A stretch of DNA of 64,000 bases from an uncultured Brevibacillus sp. (GTDB lineage: Bacteria; Bacillota; Bacilli; Brevibacillales; Brevibacillaceae), in the NCBI GenBank assembly GCA_946402065.1, contig CAMIVR010000001.1, positions 32,708 through 96,707 on the forward strand, given 5' to 3'. Shown here piece by piece: positions 27,397 through 36,301 of this stretch. The translations under genes and the position numbers were made by a program. The notes under the pieces are model-generated. The model was not told the DNA's origin. It did not search any database and saw only the letters and a program-made list of their open reading frames with translations. Each line of letters opens with the position of its first letter. The first letter of the stretch is position 1.

Positions 27397-28174
27397 GTTT
27401 TCCTCCCAGGTCCAGAATGAGTTCACCTGCCTCCGAACCGTAAATGCCGTAAATCTGCTCTGCCGTAATCTCCGCCGGCGAGCCGTCGTAGACGATCCGC
27501 CCTTTGTTGACGCCGATAATGCGGTCGGAGTACTTCAGCGCTACCTCGACCTGATGCAGGTTGACCAGAACGGTGATGCCCATGCTCGTCGAAATCGTGC
27601 GCAAATAGTCCATGATGACCTTCGAGGCATTCGGGTCCAATGAGGCGATCGGCTCGTCACAGAGCAGCATTTTGGGCGACTGGATCAACGCCCGGGCAAT
27701 CCCGACGCGCTGTTTTTGCCCGCCGCTTAGCTGGTCGGCGCGCTTGTACATCTGCTCTTCCAGTCCCAATATGTGCAGCAGCTTGGCAGCCTGCTGTTTT
27801 TCCTCTTCCGAGTAGAGACCGAGCATGCCGGCCAATGTCGATTTGTAGCCAAGCCGTCCGTGCAGTACGTTTTCGATCACGGACAGCCGGTTGACCAGAT
27901 TGTAGTGCTGAAAGATCATGCCGATTTTTCGCCTGATTTTTTTCAGCTCTGTTTTGCCGCTCGTCCGCACATCGACGCCATCGAACAGGATTTCGCCGCT
28001 GCTGGCCTCAATCATCCGGTTGACACAGCGAAGGAGGGTCGATTTCCCCGCCCCCGATGGTCCGATGATCGATACGAATTCCCCTTCTGCCACAGAAAAC
28101 TGTACGTCGTGCAGCGCCTTCGTATTGACGCCGTACTGTTTGGATACGTGCTTCAACTCAAGTAACGTGCTCAC
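27386..28174 (-). CDS. phnC: Phosphonate ABC transporter ATPase
   Basis: 262 aa. Walker A GPSGAGKST, Q-loop IFQHYNLVNRLSVIENVLHGRLG (characteristic of PhnC), signature LSGGQKQRVGIARAL and Walker B MLLCDEPIASLDPNAS. It drives uptake through the two PhnE proteins with PhnD as receptor. The start is probably GTG at 28174, because GGGGAG lies 6 bases ahead; a TTG at 28180 is inside that spacing. It lies 39 bases downstream of phnD. Confidence 0.95.
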   Translation of the reverse strand: MSTLLELKHVSKQYGVNTKALHDVQFSVAEGEFVSIIGPSGAGKSTLLRCVNRMIEASSGEILFDGVDVRTSGKTELKKIRRKIGMIFQHYNLVNRLSVIENVLHGRLGYKSTLAGMLGLYSEEEKQQAAKLLHILGLEEQMYKRADQLSGGQKQRVGIARALIQSPKMLLCDEPIASLDPNASKVIMDYLRTISTSMGITVLVNLHQVEVALKYSDRIIGVNKGRIVYDGSPAEITAEQIYGIYGSEAGELILDLGGKHAG

Positions 28175-28213
28175 TGGCAACTCCCCTCACACAAGGTTTT
28201 TTCATGAGACGCG

Positions 28214-29251
28214 TTAATTGGACAATTCACGCACTGGATTAAACCATGCGTCTTCCACCGGTACGAATTTCTCGTTGCCGGCTTTCTCAAAAATGCCGTG
28301 GAACTTGCTGTCTTTCGGTACGAAAATTTTCGGGTTGTTCGCCACTTCATCGGCTGTGAATGCAGCTAACAGCTTCTTCCGGTCTTCTTCGCTGACGGTG
28401 TCGGTATTGACAGCGAACGGAGAATTCAATACAGGGGCGACGTAAATGGCGACAAACTCCTGGCCGTGCAAGTTATTGAACGGCTCGGCTGCATCCTGCT
28501 TCACGCGGTAGACCGCTCCCGGCTTGTTGTTCGTGCCGTCAGCCAGCTCGACGTAGTTGTTCATGCAAGTATCGCACGTAGCCGCCACATCCGCCTTGTC
28601 CATCAAGAGGTTGACGACCGAGCCCTGGTGTGATCCGCCGTACAGCACCTCGCTGAAGAACTTGCCGGGACCGCCTTCAAGCAAATTCTCCGCAGTCACT
28701 GGCTTGCCGGGATCTTTTTTGGAAAAGTAAGAGGCGATTGCCTTAGACGGCACTTTGAATCCGGACGTCGAGCTGTTGGACACAAAGGAGAAGCGTTTCC
28801 CAGCGATGTTGTCCAGCGAGTACCCACCGCCGCTCTTGTACTGGTCTGCATTTGCTTTTTTTACATTGATCCAGCTATAGTACACGGCATCGTCAAGCGT
28901 GCCCGATTTGCCTGAGTTGACGACGAGCGGCATGACCTTCTGGTTTTTGTTATGCGCCTCAATGTATGACTGGGCACCGAGGAAGGCGAGATCCGCATTG
29001 CCATTGGCAATCGACTCGACGGCGATAATATAGTCGGTCGTGGTCTTATGCTCGACTTTTTTGCCCGTAGCCTTTTCGATCAGCGCGCCGATCTCTTCGC
29101 GAGCTTCCTTCGAATTGTCGCTGGACTCATTGGGCAGCCAGGCGATTGTAATCGTATCCTTCCCCTTGGAATTTCCGGCTCCTGCTGTGGAACACCCTGC
29201 TGCAGTTAATGCAAACATCACCGATACCATGAGCAACCATGCTTTTTTCAT
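28214..29251 (-). CDS. phnD: Phosphonate-binding lipoprotein
   Basis: 345 aa. The lipoprotein signal MKKAWLLMVSVMFALTAAGC has its anchor at Cys20. The mature part shows PhnD features: ITIAWLPNESSDNSKEAREEIG, DYIIAVESIANGNADLAFLGA and VSNSSTSGFKVPSKAI, which line the phosphonate pocket. GAGGGGTTAAAACG precedes ATG at 29251; the upstream open frame to 29347 has no site. It lies between phnL and phnC, so receptor and C-P lyase are on the same message. Confidence 0.95.
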   Translation of the reverse strand: MKKAWLLMVSVMFALTAAGCSTAGAGNSKGKDTITIAWLPNESSDNSKEAREEIGALIEKATGKKVEHKTTTDYIIAVESIANGNADLAFLGAQSYIEAHNKNQKVMPLVVNSGKSGTLDDAVYYSWINVKKANADQYKSGGGYSLDNIAGKRFSFVSNSSTSGFKVPSKAIASYFSKKDPGKPVTAENLLEGGPGKFFSEVLYGGSHQGSVVNLLMDKADVAATCDTCMNNYVELADGTNNKPGAVYRVKQDAAEPFNNLHGQEFVAIYVAPVLNSPFAVNTDTVSEEDRKKLLAAFTADEVANNPKIFVPKDSKFHGIFEKAGNEKFVPVEDAWFNPVRELSN

Positions 29252-29291
29252 CGTTTTAACCCCTCTCGTCCGCTTTAAGTAGGATGTCAAC

Positions 29292-30026
29292 TTATACGTC
29301 CTGCACCATTTGTGCTGCTTCATCTGTGGCTGTGACCAGCCGGCCATTTTGCATGTTGTACTCCCGATGGCAGAGATTTTTCATAAACGCGAGATCGTGG
29401 AAAATCCCCAGCATCGTCGTTCCTTCGCTCATGAGCTGTTCCATCAGCTCCCGCACCTTGACTTTTGATGCATTGTCCAGGCTCGCTGTCGGCTCATCCA
29501 AAAGCAACAGCCGCGGGTGCTTCACCATCGCTCTGGCGATGTTCAGCCGCAGCTTTTCGCCGCCGGAAAACGTCGCCGGATAGCTGTCCCACAAGCTTGG
29601 ATCGAGCTCAAAATGGCTGAGCATCGCTTCCGCTTCGGCCTGGGCGAACTCCCGTCCGTGGCCCATTTCCAGGATCGCCTGCTGGACCAGCTCGCGGGCC
29701 GTCGTACGCGGCATGACGTGAAGGAATTGCGAGACGTAGCCAATCTCGTGCTTGCGCAAGTAGATCATTTCGCGTTCCGTCGCGCGGGCGAGATCGATCG
29801 GGCCGTATTGCTTCGAGTGATACCAGATGGCTCCGCCCTGCGGCAAATAGGTGCGGTAAATGCATTTGAGCACAGTCGATTTCCCGCTTCCGCTCTTGCC
29901 TGTAATCCCGACGAATTCGCCTTCCTTAACGTAAAGATCGATGTCATCGATCGCCTTGATGTGTTTGCCTAAGTTATGCAACGTAAACGACTTGGAGATA
30001 TTATCGATGGTCAGTATGTTATCCAC
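29292..30026 (-). CDS. phnL: C-P lyase complex ABC-type protein PhnL
   Basis: 244 aa. Walker A GKSGSGKST, PhnL-type insertion IWYHSKQYGPIDLARATEREMIYLRKHEIGYVSQFL, signature FSGGEKLRLNIARAMVKHP and Walker B LLLDEPTASLD. PhnL binds the C-P lyase core during formation of the ribose-phosphonate triphosphate; it is not a transporter. The start is GTG at 30026 with AGGGTGACAGG ahead. The order is phnM-phnL here, whereas E. coli has phnL-phnM. Confidence 0.94.
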   Translation of the reverse strand: MDNILTIDNISKSFTLHNLGKHIKAIDDIDLYVKEGEFVGITGKSGSGKSTVLKCIYRTYLPQGGAIWYHSKQYGPIDLARATEREMIYLRKHEIGYVSQFLHVMPRTTARELVQQAILEMGHGREFAQAEAEAMLSHFELDPSLWDSYPATFSGGEKLRLNIARAMVKHPRLLLLDEPTASLDNASKVKVRELMEQLMSEGTTMLGIFHDLAFMKNLCHREYNMQNGRLVTATDEAAQMVQDV

Positions 30027-30064
30027 CCTGTCACCCTGCTTTCACCGTTCTTGTGTAGATTTGC

Positions 30065-31243
30065 TCAGACCCGGTAATTCGTTTTCTGGACGAGCTCGCC
30101 GTCGACGAATACAGATGTAATCACGGGGAAATCCGGATCGATTTTCTCGATGATCAGCAAATCCGCTTTCTTGCCTTCCCGGATCGAACCGATCTCATCA
30201 TCCAGTCCGACCGCTTTCGCCGGATTGATCGTCACCAGCTTGAACATGTCCGCCAGATCCAGGCCGCAGCGCTTGTTCAGTTCAAAAATCGCGTGCAGCA
30301 TCGCCGCCGGATAGTAGTCGCTGCATAATATGTCGATGCACTCATGCTGAATGGCTTCGGCTGCGGACAAGTTGCCGCTGTGCGAGCCGCCGAGCATGAC
30401 GTTGGGTGCGCCGGCGATCGTGTACATTCCGGCTGCTTTGGCTTTTTTGGCGATCTCGAGCGTGATCGGGAACTCGCTGATGGTCGCGCCAAAGCCTTGC
30501 ACGAGATCGATCTTTTCCAGTGAATCATCGTCGTGGGAAGCGATGGAAATGGAGATTTCCTGAGCCATCCGGGCAATCTCCCTGATGCCCTCGATCGTCA
30601 GCTTCTCCGCTGACTGACGTTCGTCAATCATCGTCTCGATTTCTTCATCCGTCATGTCACCGTAGCCTTTGATCGTATTCCGGTACAATTCCAAATCCCG
30701 GTACTGCCCTTGTCCCGGCGTATGGTCCATAAACGAAATGAGGTGGACCTTCTTCTCGGCGATATAGCTTTTCAAGTTGTCGATTTCTTCGAGATTGTCA
30801 ATTTCGAACCGCGCGTGAAAGCGATGGCGGACGAGGTGCTTCGTATGGTGCGTTTGATCGATCAAATCAATGAACTTTCTCACGTTCTGCGGCTCGCGGA
30901 TCGGCTTGTAGGCGTACTCGGACCCTTTGTACAGGGAGAGCGAGTGGAACATGGTGGTGATCCCGTGGGAGATCAGCTGTTTTTCCGTCTCTCTCAGGCT
31001 GAGCTGAAAATCCATCAGCGACGTTGGCCGCGGCGCAGCCATGTGTTCGATATAATCGGAATGCAGGTCGATGAAACCGGGAGAAATGTAGCCGCCTGCA
31101 GCATCGATGCGTTCGGCGTCTGCCGGATACTCCTGTTCCCCGGCGCGAACGATTTGCTCAATGCGATTGCCGCTAATGAGTAGATCGAAACCGCTCAAGA
31201 TGCCTTCTTCGCTGACGATCTTGCCATTGCTGATTACATACAC
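30065..31243 (-). CDS. phnM: Ribose 1-methylphosphonate 5-triphosphate diphosphatase PhnM
   Basis: 392 aa, amidohydrolase superfamily. The metal site shows GFIDLHSDYIEHMAAPRP; SFMDHTPGQGQYRD, SIASHDDDSLEKIDL and GAPNVMLGGSHSGN are PhnM hallmarks. It removes diphosphate from the alkylphosphonate ribosyl triphosphate to give the PhnJ substrate. The start is GTG at 31243 behind GGAGGAAACAGC. A 119-base gap separates it from phnK, the largest gap in the operon, with no terminator seen. Confidence 0.95.
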   Translation of the reverse strand: MYVISNGKIVSEEGILSGFDLLISGNRIEQIVRAGEQEYPADAERIDAAGGYISPGFIDLHSDYIEHMAAPRPTSLMDFQLSLRETEKQLISHGITTMFHSLSLYKGSEYAYKPIREPQNVRKFIDLIDQTHHTKHLVRHRFHARFEIDNLEEIDNLKSYIAEKKVHLISFMDHTPGQGQYRDLELYRNTIKGYGDMTDEEIETMIDERQSAEKLTIEGIREIARMAQEISISIASHDDDSLEKIDLVQGFGATISEFPITLEIAKKAKAAGMYTIAGAPNVMLGGSHSGNLSAAEAIQHECIDILCSDYYPAAMLHAIFELNKRCGLDLADMFKLVTINPAKAVGLDDEIGSIREGKKADLLIIEKIDPDFPVITSVFVDGELVQKTNYRV

Positions 31244-31362
31244 GCTGTTTCCTCCGTTTCTTCCAGGGCGTCCGGTGTCTTCTTCGCGGGAAATTCCGAT
31301 CTTCGATGCTTGAATATCCGGCGCTTTCCGGACACGCGTTTGCCAGGCTACCGGTGCTTTCG

Positions 31363-32208
31363 CTACACGAGCGAGTGCACCAACTGCTGTGTATACGAAT
31401 GCTGCGGATCCTCGAGAATCTGGTCCGTCAGCCCCTGCTCGACCACTCTGCCGTCCAGCATGACCAGCGTGCGGTCGGCCAGCATGCGAATGACGCCCAA
31501 ATCGTGCGAGACGATGATGATGCTGATATTCAGATCGCGCTGCAGCTGCTTGATCAAGTCCAGCACGCTCGCTTGCACGGATAAGTCCAGTCCGGTCGTC
31601 ACTTCATCGAGCAAGAGAATCGGCGGATTGTTGGACAGCGCCTTGGCGATCTGCACCCGCTGCTGCATCCCGCCGGAGAAGTTTTTCGGCGCTTCCTTCA
31701 TCCGGTAGGTGGGGATGTTGACATGCTCAAGCAACGCTTTCCCCCGCTGCTCCATCGCCCCGACATGCCGGTTGCCCGCAGCAATCAGCTTTTCCGCGAT
31801 ATTGCCGATCGCCGAGAAATTCATCCGCAGTCCGAGCAGCGGGTTCTGATACACCTTGCCAAGTACGTGGTTGCGAATATAGCGCTTTTGCTGAGCCGAC
31901 TCGCTGAATATGTTGGTCGAGCCGGATTTATAGGAACGGATGTATGCCTCTCCACTCGTGACCTCCTGGTCAAAGTACAGGCATCGCATCAACGTGGATT
32001 TTCCGCTGCCGCTCTCGCCGACGATGCCCAGCACTTCGCCGGGATACAGATCAAACGAAATGTCCTGGCAGGAATAGACGGTGCCGCACGTCGGGCAAAA
32101 ATTTTTGATCAAACGGTCATTCGAATGCTCCCGGCAATTCACGCAGCCCGGGCCGAACTGTTTGTTCAGCTGGCGAAGGGATAAAATCGGCGTCACAAAA
32201 TCATCCAT
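31363..32208 (-). CDS. phnK: C-P lyase complex ABC-type protein PhnK with Cys4 insert
   Basis: 281 aa, about 30 longer than E. coli PhnK. Walker A GESGSGKST at 64-72, the PhnK-specific YQNPLLGLRMNFSAIGNIAEKLIAAGNRH, signature FSGGMQQRVQIAKALS and LLDEVTTGLDLSVQA. The extra part near the N-terminus holds Cys22-x2-Cys25 and Cys38-x2-Cys41, which looks like a zinc knuckle. PhnK docks on the PhnGHIJ core. AGGAGGTG precedes ATG at 32208, and the gene overlaps phnJ by 8 bases. Confidence 0.94.
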   Translation of the reverse strand: MDDFVTPILSLRQLNKQFGPGCVNCREHSNDRLIKNFCPTCGTVYSCQDISFDLYPGEVLGIVGESGSGKSTLMRCLYFDQEVTSGEAYIRSYKSGSTNIFSESAQQKRYIRNHVLGKVYQNPLLGLRMNFSAIGNIAEKLIAAGNRHVGAMEQRGKALLEHVNIPTYRMKEAPKNFSGGMQQRVQIAKALSNNPPILLLDEVTTGLDLSVQASVLDLIKQLQRDLNISIIIVSHDLGVIRMLADRTLVMLDGRVVEQGLTDQILEDPQHSYTQQLVHSLV

Positions 32209-33073
32209 GTACGGACACCTCCTGCGCTTGTGGCTGTGTTTGTTTGTTGTTTAATCTGGATAAACAGTAGCTCGTATCATTGCATTGGTGGTAGGTATCG
32301 CCCGTCGTCTCATCGACCAGCTCATCCATGAACACTCCGGTCGCCCCGCACAGCCTGCAGGTGTTCTCTGCGGCTGACTCGGCTTGAAACGGGTAGTCGT
32401 CGAAGGCAAGCGACACGACTTGCGTATACGGCGGGACGGCAAACACTTTCTTTTCCCTGCCCGCCCCCAGCAAAATCAATGCCTCGGAATGGTTCATTTT
32501 GGGATTGTCAAAGCGCGGGATCGGACTTGGTGTCATCACGTAGCGGTCGTGCACCATGACCGGATGGGCAGCGCCTGTCGACATGCTGCCGTAGCGCATG
32601 ATCTGTTCAAACAGCATGAGCCACGCCCCGCTGTATTCTTTCTCGCCGTGCAATTTCTTCGTTTCCTGCTCACTCGGCTCATAGTCGCGCAGCGGTTCGC
32701 AAATCGGCACTTGCAACACCATCAGCTGTCCGGCTTGCAAGGGGACCTCGGGAATTCTGTGCCGGGATTGAATAATCGTGGCCTTGCCGGTTTCATCCGT
32801 CACGGGAATGCCCGTCGTTTTCCGGACCAGCTTTTTGATGTTCACCGCATTTACCGACTCGTCCGAGCCTTGGTCGATCACTTTCAGCACGTCGTCTTTA
32901 CCCACGAGCGACAGCGTCAACTGCAAGCCGCCTGTGCCCCAGCCTCTGCCGATCGGCATCTCGCGCGAGGCGAATGGCACCTGGTAGCCCGGGATGGCCA
33001 CAGCCTTTAGCGTTGCCCGTCTGATCTCGCGCTTCGAGCCCTCGTCAAAAAACGCAAAGTTGTAGTCGCTCAT
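32201..33073 (-). CDS. phnJ: C-P lyase radical SAM subunit PhnJ
   Basis: 290 aa. Cluster cysteines Cys239, Cys242 and Cys264, plus Cys270 (CRLCGATG, CNDTSYC), correspond to E. coli Cys241, 244, 266 and 272. The glycyl radical residue is Gly29 in IPGYQVPF (Gly32 in E. coli). RHRIPE and FDNPKMNHSEALILLGAGREKK are conserved. It breaks the carbon-phosphorus bond and gives 5-phosphoribosyl 1,2-cyclic phosphate plus alkane. ATG at 33073 overlaps the phnI stop by four bases. Confidence 0.97.
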   Translation of the reverse strand: MSDYNFAFFDEGSKREIRRATLKAVAIPGYQVPFASREMPIGRGWGTGGLQLTLSLVGKDDVLKVIDQGSDESVNAVNIKKLVRKTTGIPVTDETGKATIIQSRHRIPEVPLQAGQLMVLQVPICEPLRDYEPSEQETKKLHGEKEYSGAWLMLFEQIMRYGSMSTGAAHPVMVHDRYVMTPSPIPRFDNPKMNHSEALILLGAGREKKVFAVPPYTQVVSLAFDDYPFQAESAAENTCRLCGATGVFMDELVDETTGDTYHQCNDTSYCLSRLNNKQTQPQAQEVSVHG

Positions 33074-34200
33074 TGATTTCCCTCCTGGCTGCTCCGGTTT
33101 TCCTGTCTTTTTGTCTTGCGCGCACTGTCCAGCTTGGATTGGAACGTGACGTAGTGCGGCATTTTCAAATGGGAGATAAACCCGGTCGACTCGACAGAAT
33201 CGATATGGAAAAGAACGAATTCTTCGTCGCTGGTCGGGTACTCGGGATTGCCCTTTTCCAGACTGTTGTCGAGGATGCCCATGGCGATCGCTTTTGTTTC
33301 GTTTTGGCCAAAACAGAGGCCGTAGCCGATTTCGAACTCGATTTCCTTTTTGCCGTGCGCTTTTTCGATAGTGACCGGAACGATCATCTCGACTTCCGTC
33401 AGCTTCACCTCGCCCAGGTAGTAGGCGTCGTCCTCGTCCGCAGACGGATCGGTCGGGTTGTCAATGTAGACCGGCACGTGCCCGACACGTAGCTCGCCGA
33501 CAGTCGGATGGAGCACGCCATAGGCGCGAATGACTGCGTAGGCGAGTGACGTCACCGCGCCCGTCTGTCCTCTCGTCAGCACCTGCAAGCGCTGGCTGCG
33601 GCTAGTCGGAAAGGTCAGACTCTTGCGCGTGACATCGTCAGGCTCCTGATCCTGACTGTCGCACTCGGCCAACAAGCCTTCCTTGCGCAAATAGTCCATC
33701 ACTTTTGGATATTGGATCACATGATGCGCGCCGTCAGCCGCCTGCGCTTGTTCTGCCTGAAAATTGGCAAGCCATTGACGTGCATCTGCCACTGTTTCCT
33801 CCGTCAGTTCAAAATCGAGCAGGCGGTGCGTGTAGTCTTGCGTCGCTCCGAGAATTTGACCGCCGGGGATGTCTTTAAAGCTGGCGGATATTCTCCGTTC
33901 GACCCACATGTGCTCTGATTCGATCGTCCGCGAGTAATGCTTGCGCGGCAACGTGGAGCGATAGGCCCGCAGCAGGAAAACCGCTTCCTCGGGATTGCCC
34001 TCCGCTTGCTTGATGGCGATGGCCGCGAGCGTTTCACTGTACAGACTGCCCTCGGACATGACCTGGTCGATCAAGCCTCTCATCCCGCCTGCGATACTCG
34101 GGATGTCCAGTACCGTGCCGTGTTTGAGTCGTTCGTATTTCAGCCGTTTGATTGATTCTTCGATGGCGAGCGTCCCGCCTTTGACTGCTACGTAACCCAT
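33070..34200 (-). CDS. phnI: C-P lyase core subunit PhnI
   Basis: 376 aa. Recognised by MGYVAVKGGTLAIEESIKRL, GGMRGLIDQVMSEGSLYSETLAAIAIKQAEGNP, AYRSTLPRKHYS and the late motif HYVTFQSKLDSARKTK. PhnI is the nucleosidase-like subunit that, with G, H and L, attaches the phosphonate to ribose of ATP. ATG at 34200 directly follows the phnH stop, with AGGTGATGG as the site. Confidence 0.96.
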   Translation of the reverse strand: MGYVAVKGGTLAIEESIKRLKYERLKHGTVLDIPSIAGGMRGLIDQVMSEGSLYSETLAAIAIKQAEGNPEEAVFLLRAYRSTLPRKHYSRTIESEHMWVERRISASFKDIPGGQILGATQDYTHRLLDFELTEETVADARQWLANFQAEQAQAADGAHHVIQYPKVMDYLRKEGLLAECDSQDQEPDDVTRKSLTFPTSRSQRLQVLTRGQTGAVTSLAYAVIRAYGVLHPTVGELRVGHVPVYIDNPTDPSADEDDAYYLGEVKLTEVEMIVPVTIEKAHGKKEIEFEIGYGLCFGQNETKAIAMGILDNSLEKGNPEYPTSDEEFVLFHIDSVESTGFISHLKMPHYVTFQSKLDSARKTKRQENRSSQEGNQ

Positions 34201-34803
34201 TTATCCCATCACCTGCTCTGCGATTTGCGTCGTTCTCGGTAAACATACCAGCTGATGCTGCCCGTCGATGAAGATCAGATCGATGCCCATCGGAAATTCC
34301 GCGTTTTTCTGTTCGCGGATGGGCAGCCAGTCCCCGCTCCGTACTACATGTGCGGCGTTCTCGGCTCTGATCCCGGGTCCTTTGAGCAGCAAGCGCGGAT
34401 CGGGACTGACAGCGTCTGCCTCAACGATGATCGTCGCCGATTCGTGCGGGTCGATCAGACTCCCCGTCTTGGCCTGCTCCAATGCTCGTTCAAACTGCCG
34501 CGGCTCCGCACCTGTCAGCACAAACACGACATCGGCTTGATCTTGCTCCACAGCTTTGGCATAGGTGAGCTGATTGATCAGCCTCGTGACCTGCTCGGCC
34601 ACTGCGTGCTCTGCCACCACGGCAAAAGTCACTTCCGTATCCAAAAGCATCAGCGCCAACATCAGCGTCGACGGATAGCAGTCCGCTTGCAGGTCGAGCT
34701 TGTTCGCCTGTTCACTCAGATCGGCGATCACGCCCGGCCTCGACAAGGAATTCAGCACGTTGCGATAGACGCTCTGTATGTCATGGACGGTGTCCAAACT
34801 CAT
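34201..34803 (-). CDS. phnH: C-P lyase core subunit PhnH
   Basis: 200 aa, usual length. MSLDTVHDIQSVYRNVLNSLSRPG is the family start, and LALMLLDTEVTFAV, GPGIRAENAAHV and PMGIDLIFIDGQHQLVCLPRTT are typical. PhnH is a structural subunit of the PhnGHIJ core. It overlaps phnG by 4 bases (ATGA). Confidence 0.96.
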   Translation of the reverse strand: MSLDTVHDIQSVYRNVLNSLSRPGVIADLSEQANKLDLQADCYPSTLMLALMLLDTEVTFAVVAEHAVAEQVTRLINQLTYAKAVEQDQADVVFVLTGAEPRQFERALEQAKTGSLIDPHESATIIVEADAVSPDPRLLLKGPGIRAENAAHVVRSGDWLPIREQKNAEFPMGIDLIFIDGQHQLVCLPRTTQIAEQVMG

Positions 34804-35234
34804 CTGCTTCCCTCCTCATCCATCGTTTCAAAGTTGACTTTCGTCTGCAGCACGCCGCGCTGAGCCGCCAAGCGTCTGTCCAGCCACGCTGCTTCTGCTG
34901 CCAGCAGCCGATCTGTCCAGCCGGTTGTTTCCGGCAAATCAGCCTGATAGGCTGCGTCGATGACGGCCAAGTGATACGCATGCTGGCGATCATCCGACTT
35001 GAGGATGCCAAGCCCGATCGCATCGTGAATCTGGACCTTGCACTCGGTCACAAACACTTCCCCTATATAGAACAAGCTTTTCTTCGAGGTTTCTCTCGCC
35101 TTGATCATCACCAGACCGTGATTGGGTGCTTCGATTGTCTTCACGTCGTATCGCCGGGTAATTTCCTCTGCCAGCTGGGCAGCCAGCTCTTTCGCGCCAT
35201 TGACCAGGATTTCCGTTCTGCGTCTCCGCTTCAT
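34800..35234 (-). CDS. phnG: C-P lyase core subunit PhnG
   Basis: 144 aa. ETSKKSLFYIGEVFVTECKVQ, DAIGLGILKSDDRQHAYHLAVIDAAYQ and ETTGWTDRLLAAEAAWLDRRLAAQRGVLQTKVNF match PhnG. It is the first gene of the roughly 9.5-kb operon phnGHIJKMLDCEE. GGGAGGCAAAAGG precedes ATG. PhoP-like repeats and a palindrome shared with the PHP gene promoter lie at 35274-35337. Confidence 0.95.
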   Translation of the reverse strand: MKRRRRTEILVNGAKELAAQLAEEITRRYDVKTIEAPNHGLVMIKARETSKKSLFYIGEVFVTECKVQIHDAIGLGILKSDDRQHAYHLAVIDAAYQADLPETTGWTDRLLAAEAAWLDRRLAAQRGVLQTKVNFETMDEEGSR

Positions 35235-35273
35235 CCTTTTGCCTCCCTCATCTCGTAATCACCCTGCACTTTC

Positions 35274-35337
35274 AATCTATCTTGTTGCCAAGTTGACGGA
35301 GGTAAAGACTCTGTTAACTATGTGTACCTTTTGTAAA
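35274..35337 (-). promoter_or_regulatory. phnG promoter: PhoP-box-like repeats, palindrome, -10
   Basis: Reading toward phnG: TTTACA (35337), TACACA (35326), TTAACA (35317) and TTTACC (35306) are direct repeats with starts 11, 9 and 11 bases apart, like Bacillus PhoP boxes. Then comes ACTTGGCAACAAGA (35293-35280) and directly after it TAGATT (35279-35274), a possible -10. The palindrome plus TAGATT is repeated almost unchanged at the PHP gene promoter (38035-38054). I infer PhoP activation and PhnF repression. Confidence 0.6.
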
Positions 35338-35400
35338 TGGGCACGGTTGTACCACCGAGATGGTTATGGGGACAGCCACGGTAATTCCCTGCCTCCCGCT

Positions 35401-36108
35401 TCAATTGGTAATGACATACGTAAAACAATCGCTGCGGTACAAAATCTTCGTGTATTCCAGCACCGTCCCGGAGTCTTTGTCCGTGCAGACCGACTCGACG
35501 GACAAGAGCGGAATCATTCCTGTGCAATCGAGCAGCTCGCGCTCGTATCTGGTCGGGACGTTTACGCTTAAAATGCTTTGCTTGGAATGAATCTCGTGAT
35601 ACCCTTTCGTCTGGTAATAAGCCCACATTGACGTGATCTCACTGCCCTCCGTGGCGATGTCGGCAAACACGGATTCGGGCACGTACGAAATATGCAGAGC
35701 AATCGCCTGCCGATCGACAATCCGCAGACGTCCAATCTTGAACACCCGTTCGTGGGCTGCCGCATCCAGCGCCTGAAAAATCTTCTCGCAGTAGTCGATC
35801 GGTTCGCAGCAAATGTTTTTCGATTTGTAATCATAGCCCTGCTCGATCATTTTCTGGCTGAAGCTGACGTTGCCGGAGAGGACGAGCGGAATTTGCTGCC
35901 GCCTGTCCTTGACGTAGCTGCCCATGCCCTGTCGTGAAAAGATGTAGCCGAGCTCTTGGAGCCGGTTGTAGGCTTTGCGGGCCGTAATCCTCGGCACTTT
36001 GTACATATCGGCAAGCACATTTTCCGAGGGCAGCTTGTCATTTGGTTTGTACGTGCCGGTATGGATTTCCTCGATCAATTTGTCTACCATGGCCAGTTCC
36101 TCTGTCAT
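35401..36108 (-). CDS. phnF: GntR/UTRA-family regulator of phosphonate genes
   Basis: 235 aa. A GntR winged helix is at about 3-68 (IHTGTYKPNDKLPSENVLAD, RITARKAYNRLQELGYIFSR), with a UTRA effector domain behind (FKIGRLRIVDRQAIALHISYVPES, ending VLEYTKILYRSDCFTYVI). This is the HutC/PhnF subgroup. The start is set at ATG 36108 because AGGAGG lies 8 bases ahead and the helix-turn-helix then begins as usual; ATG at 36141 also has a weaker site. It lies 166 bases ahead of phnG with its own upstream terminator, and probably represses the operon. Confidence 0.9.
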   Translation of the reverse strand: MTEELAMVDKLIEEIHTGTYKPNDKLPSENVLADMYKVPRITARKAYNRLQELGYIFSRQGMGSYVKDRRQQIPLVLSGNVSFSQKMIEQGYDYKSKNICCEPIDYCEKIFQALDAAAHERVFKIGRLRIVDRQAIALHISYVPESVFADIATEGSEITSMWAYYQTKGYHEIHSKQSILSVNVPTRYERELLDCTGMIPLLSVESVCTDKDSGTVLEYTKILYRSDCFTYVITN

Positions 36109-36223
36109 TTCGAACGCCTCCTTTTCGTCATTTGCAATCATGGTTTCACCTAGCCCGATTAGAAAAACCAGACTTATCCCCCAGCCCAATAGCGAAAGCC
36201 GCGAACGTAAACTTTCTGAAAGT

Positions 36224-36269
36224 ACAAAAAGAAAACGGCATACTTACCGTTCAGCAATGTATACCGTTT
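36224..36269 (-). terminator. Terminator after the acyltransferase gene
   Basis: AAACGGTATAC (36269-36259) pairs with GTATGCCGTTT (36243-36233) on the minus strand with one wobble, followed by TTTTCTTTTT. It separates the PHP/acyltransferase unit from phnF. Confidence 0.75.
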
Positions 36270-36301
36270 CTCTAGTGACCATTACAAAAGCAACGTAATT
36301 A

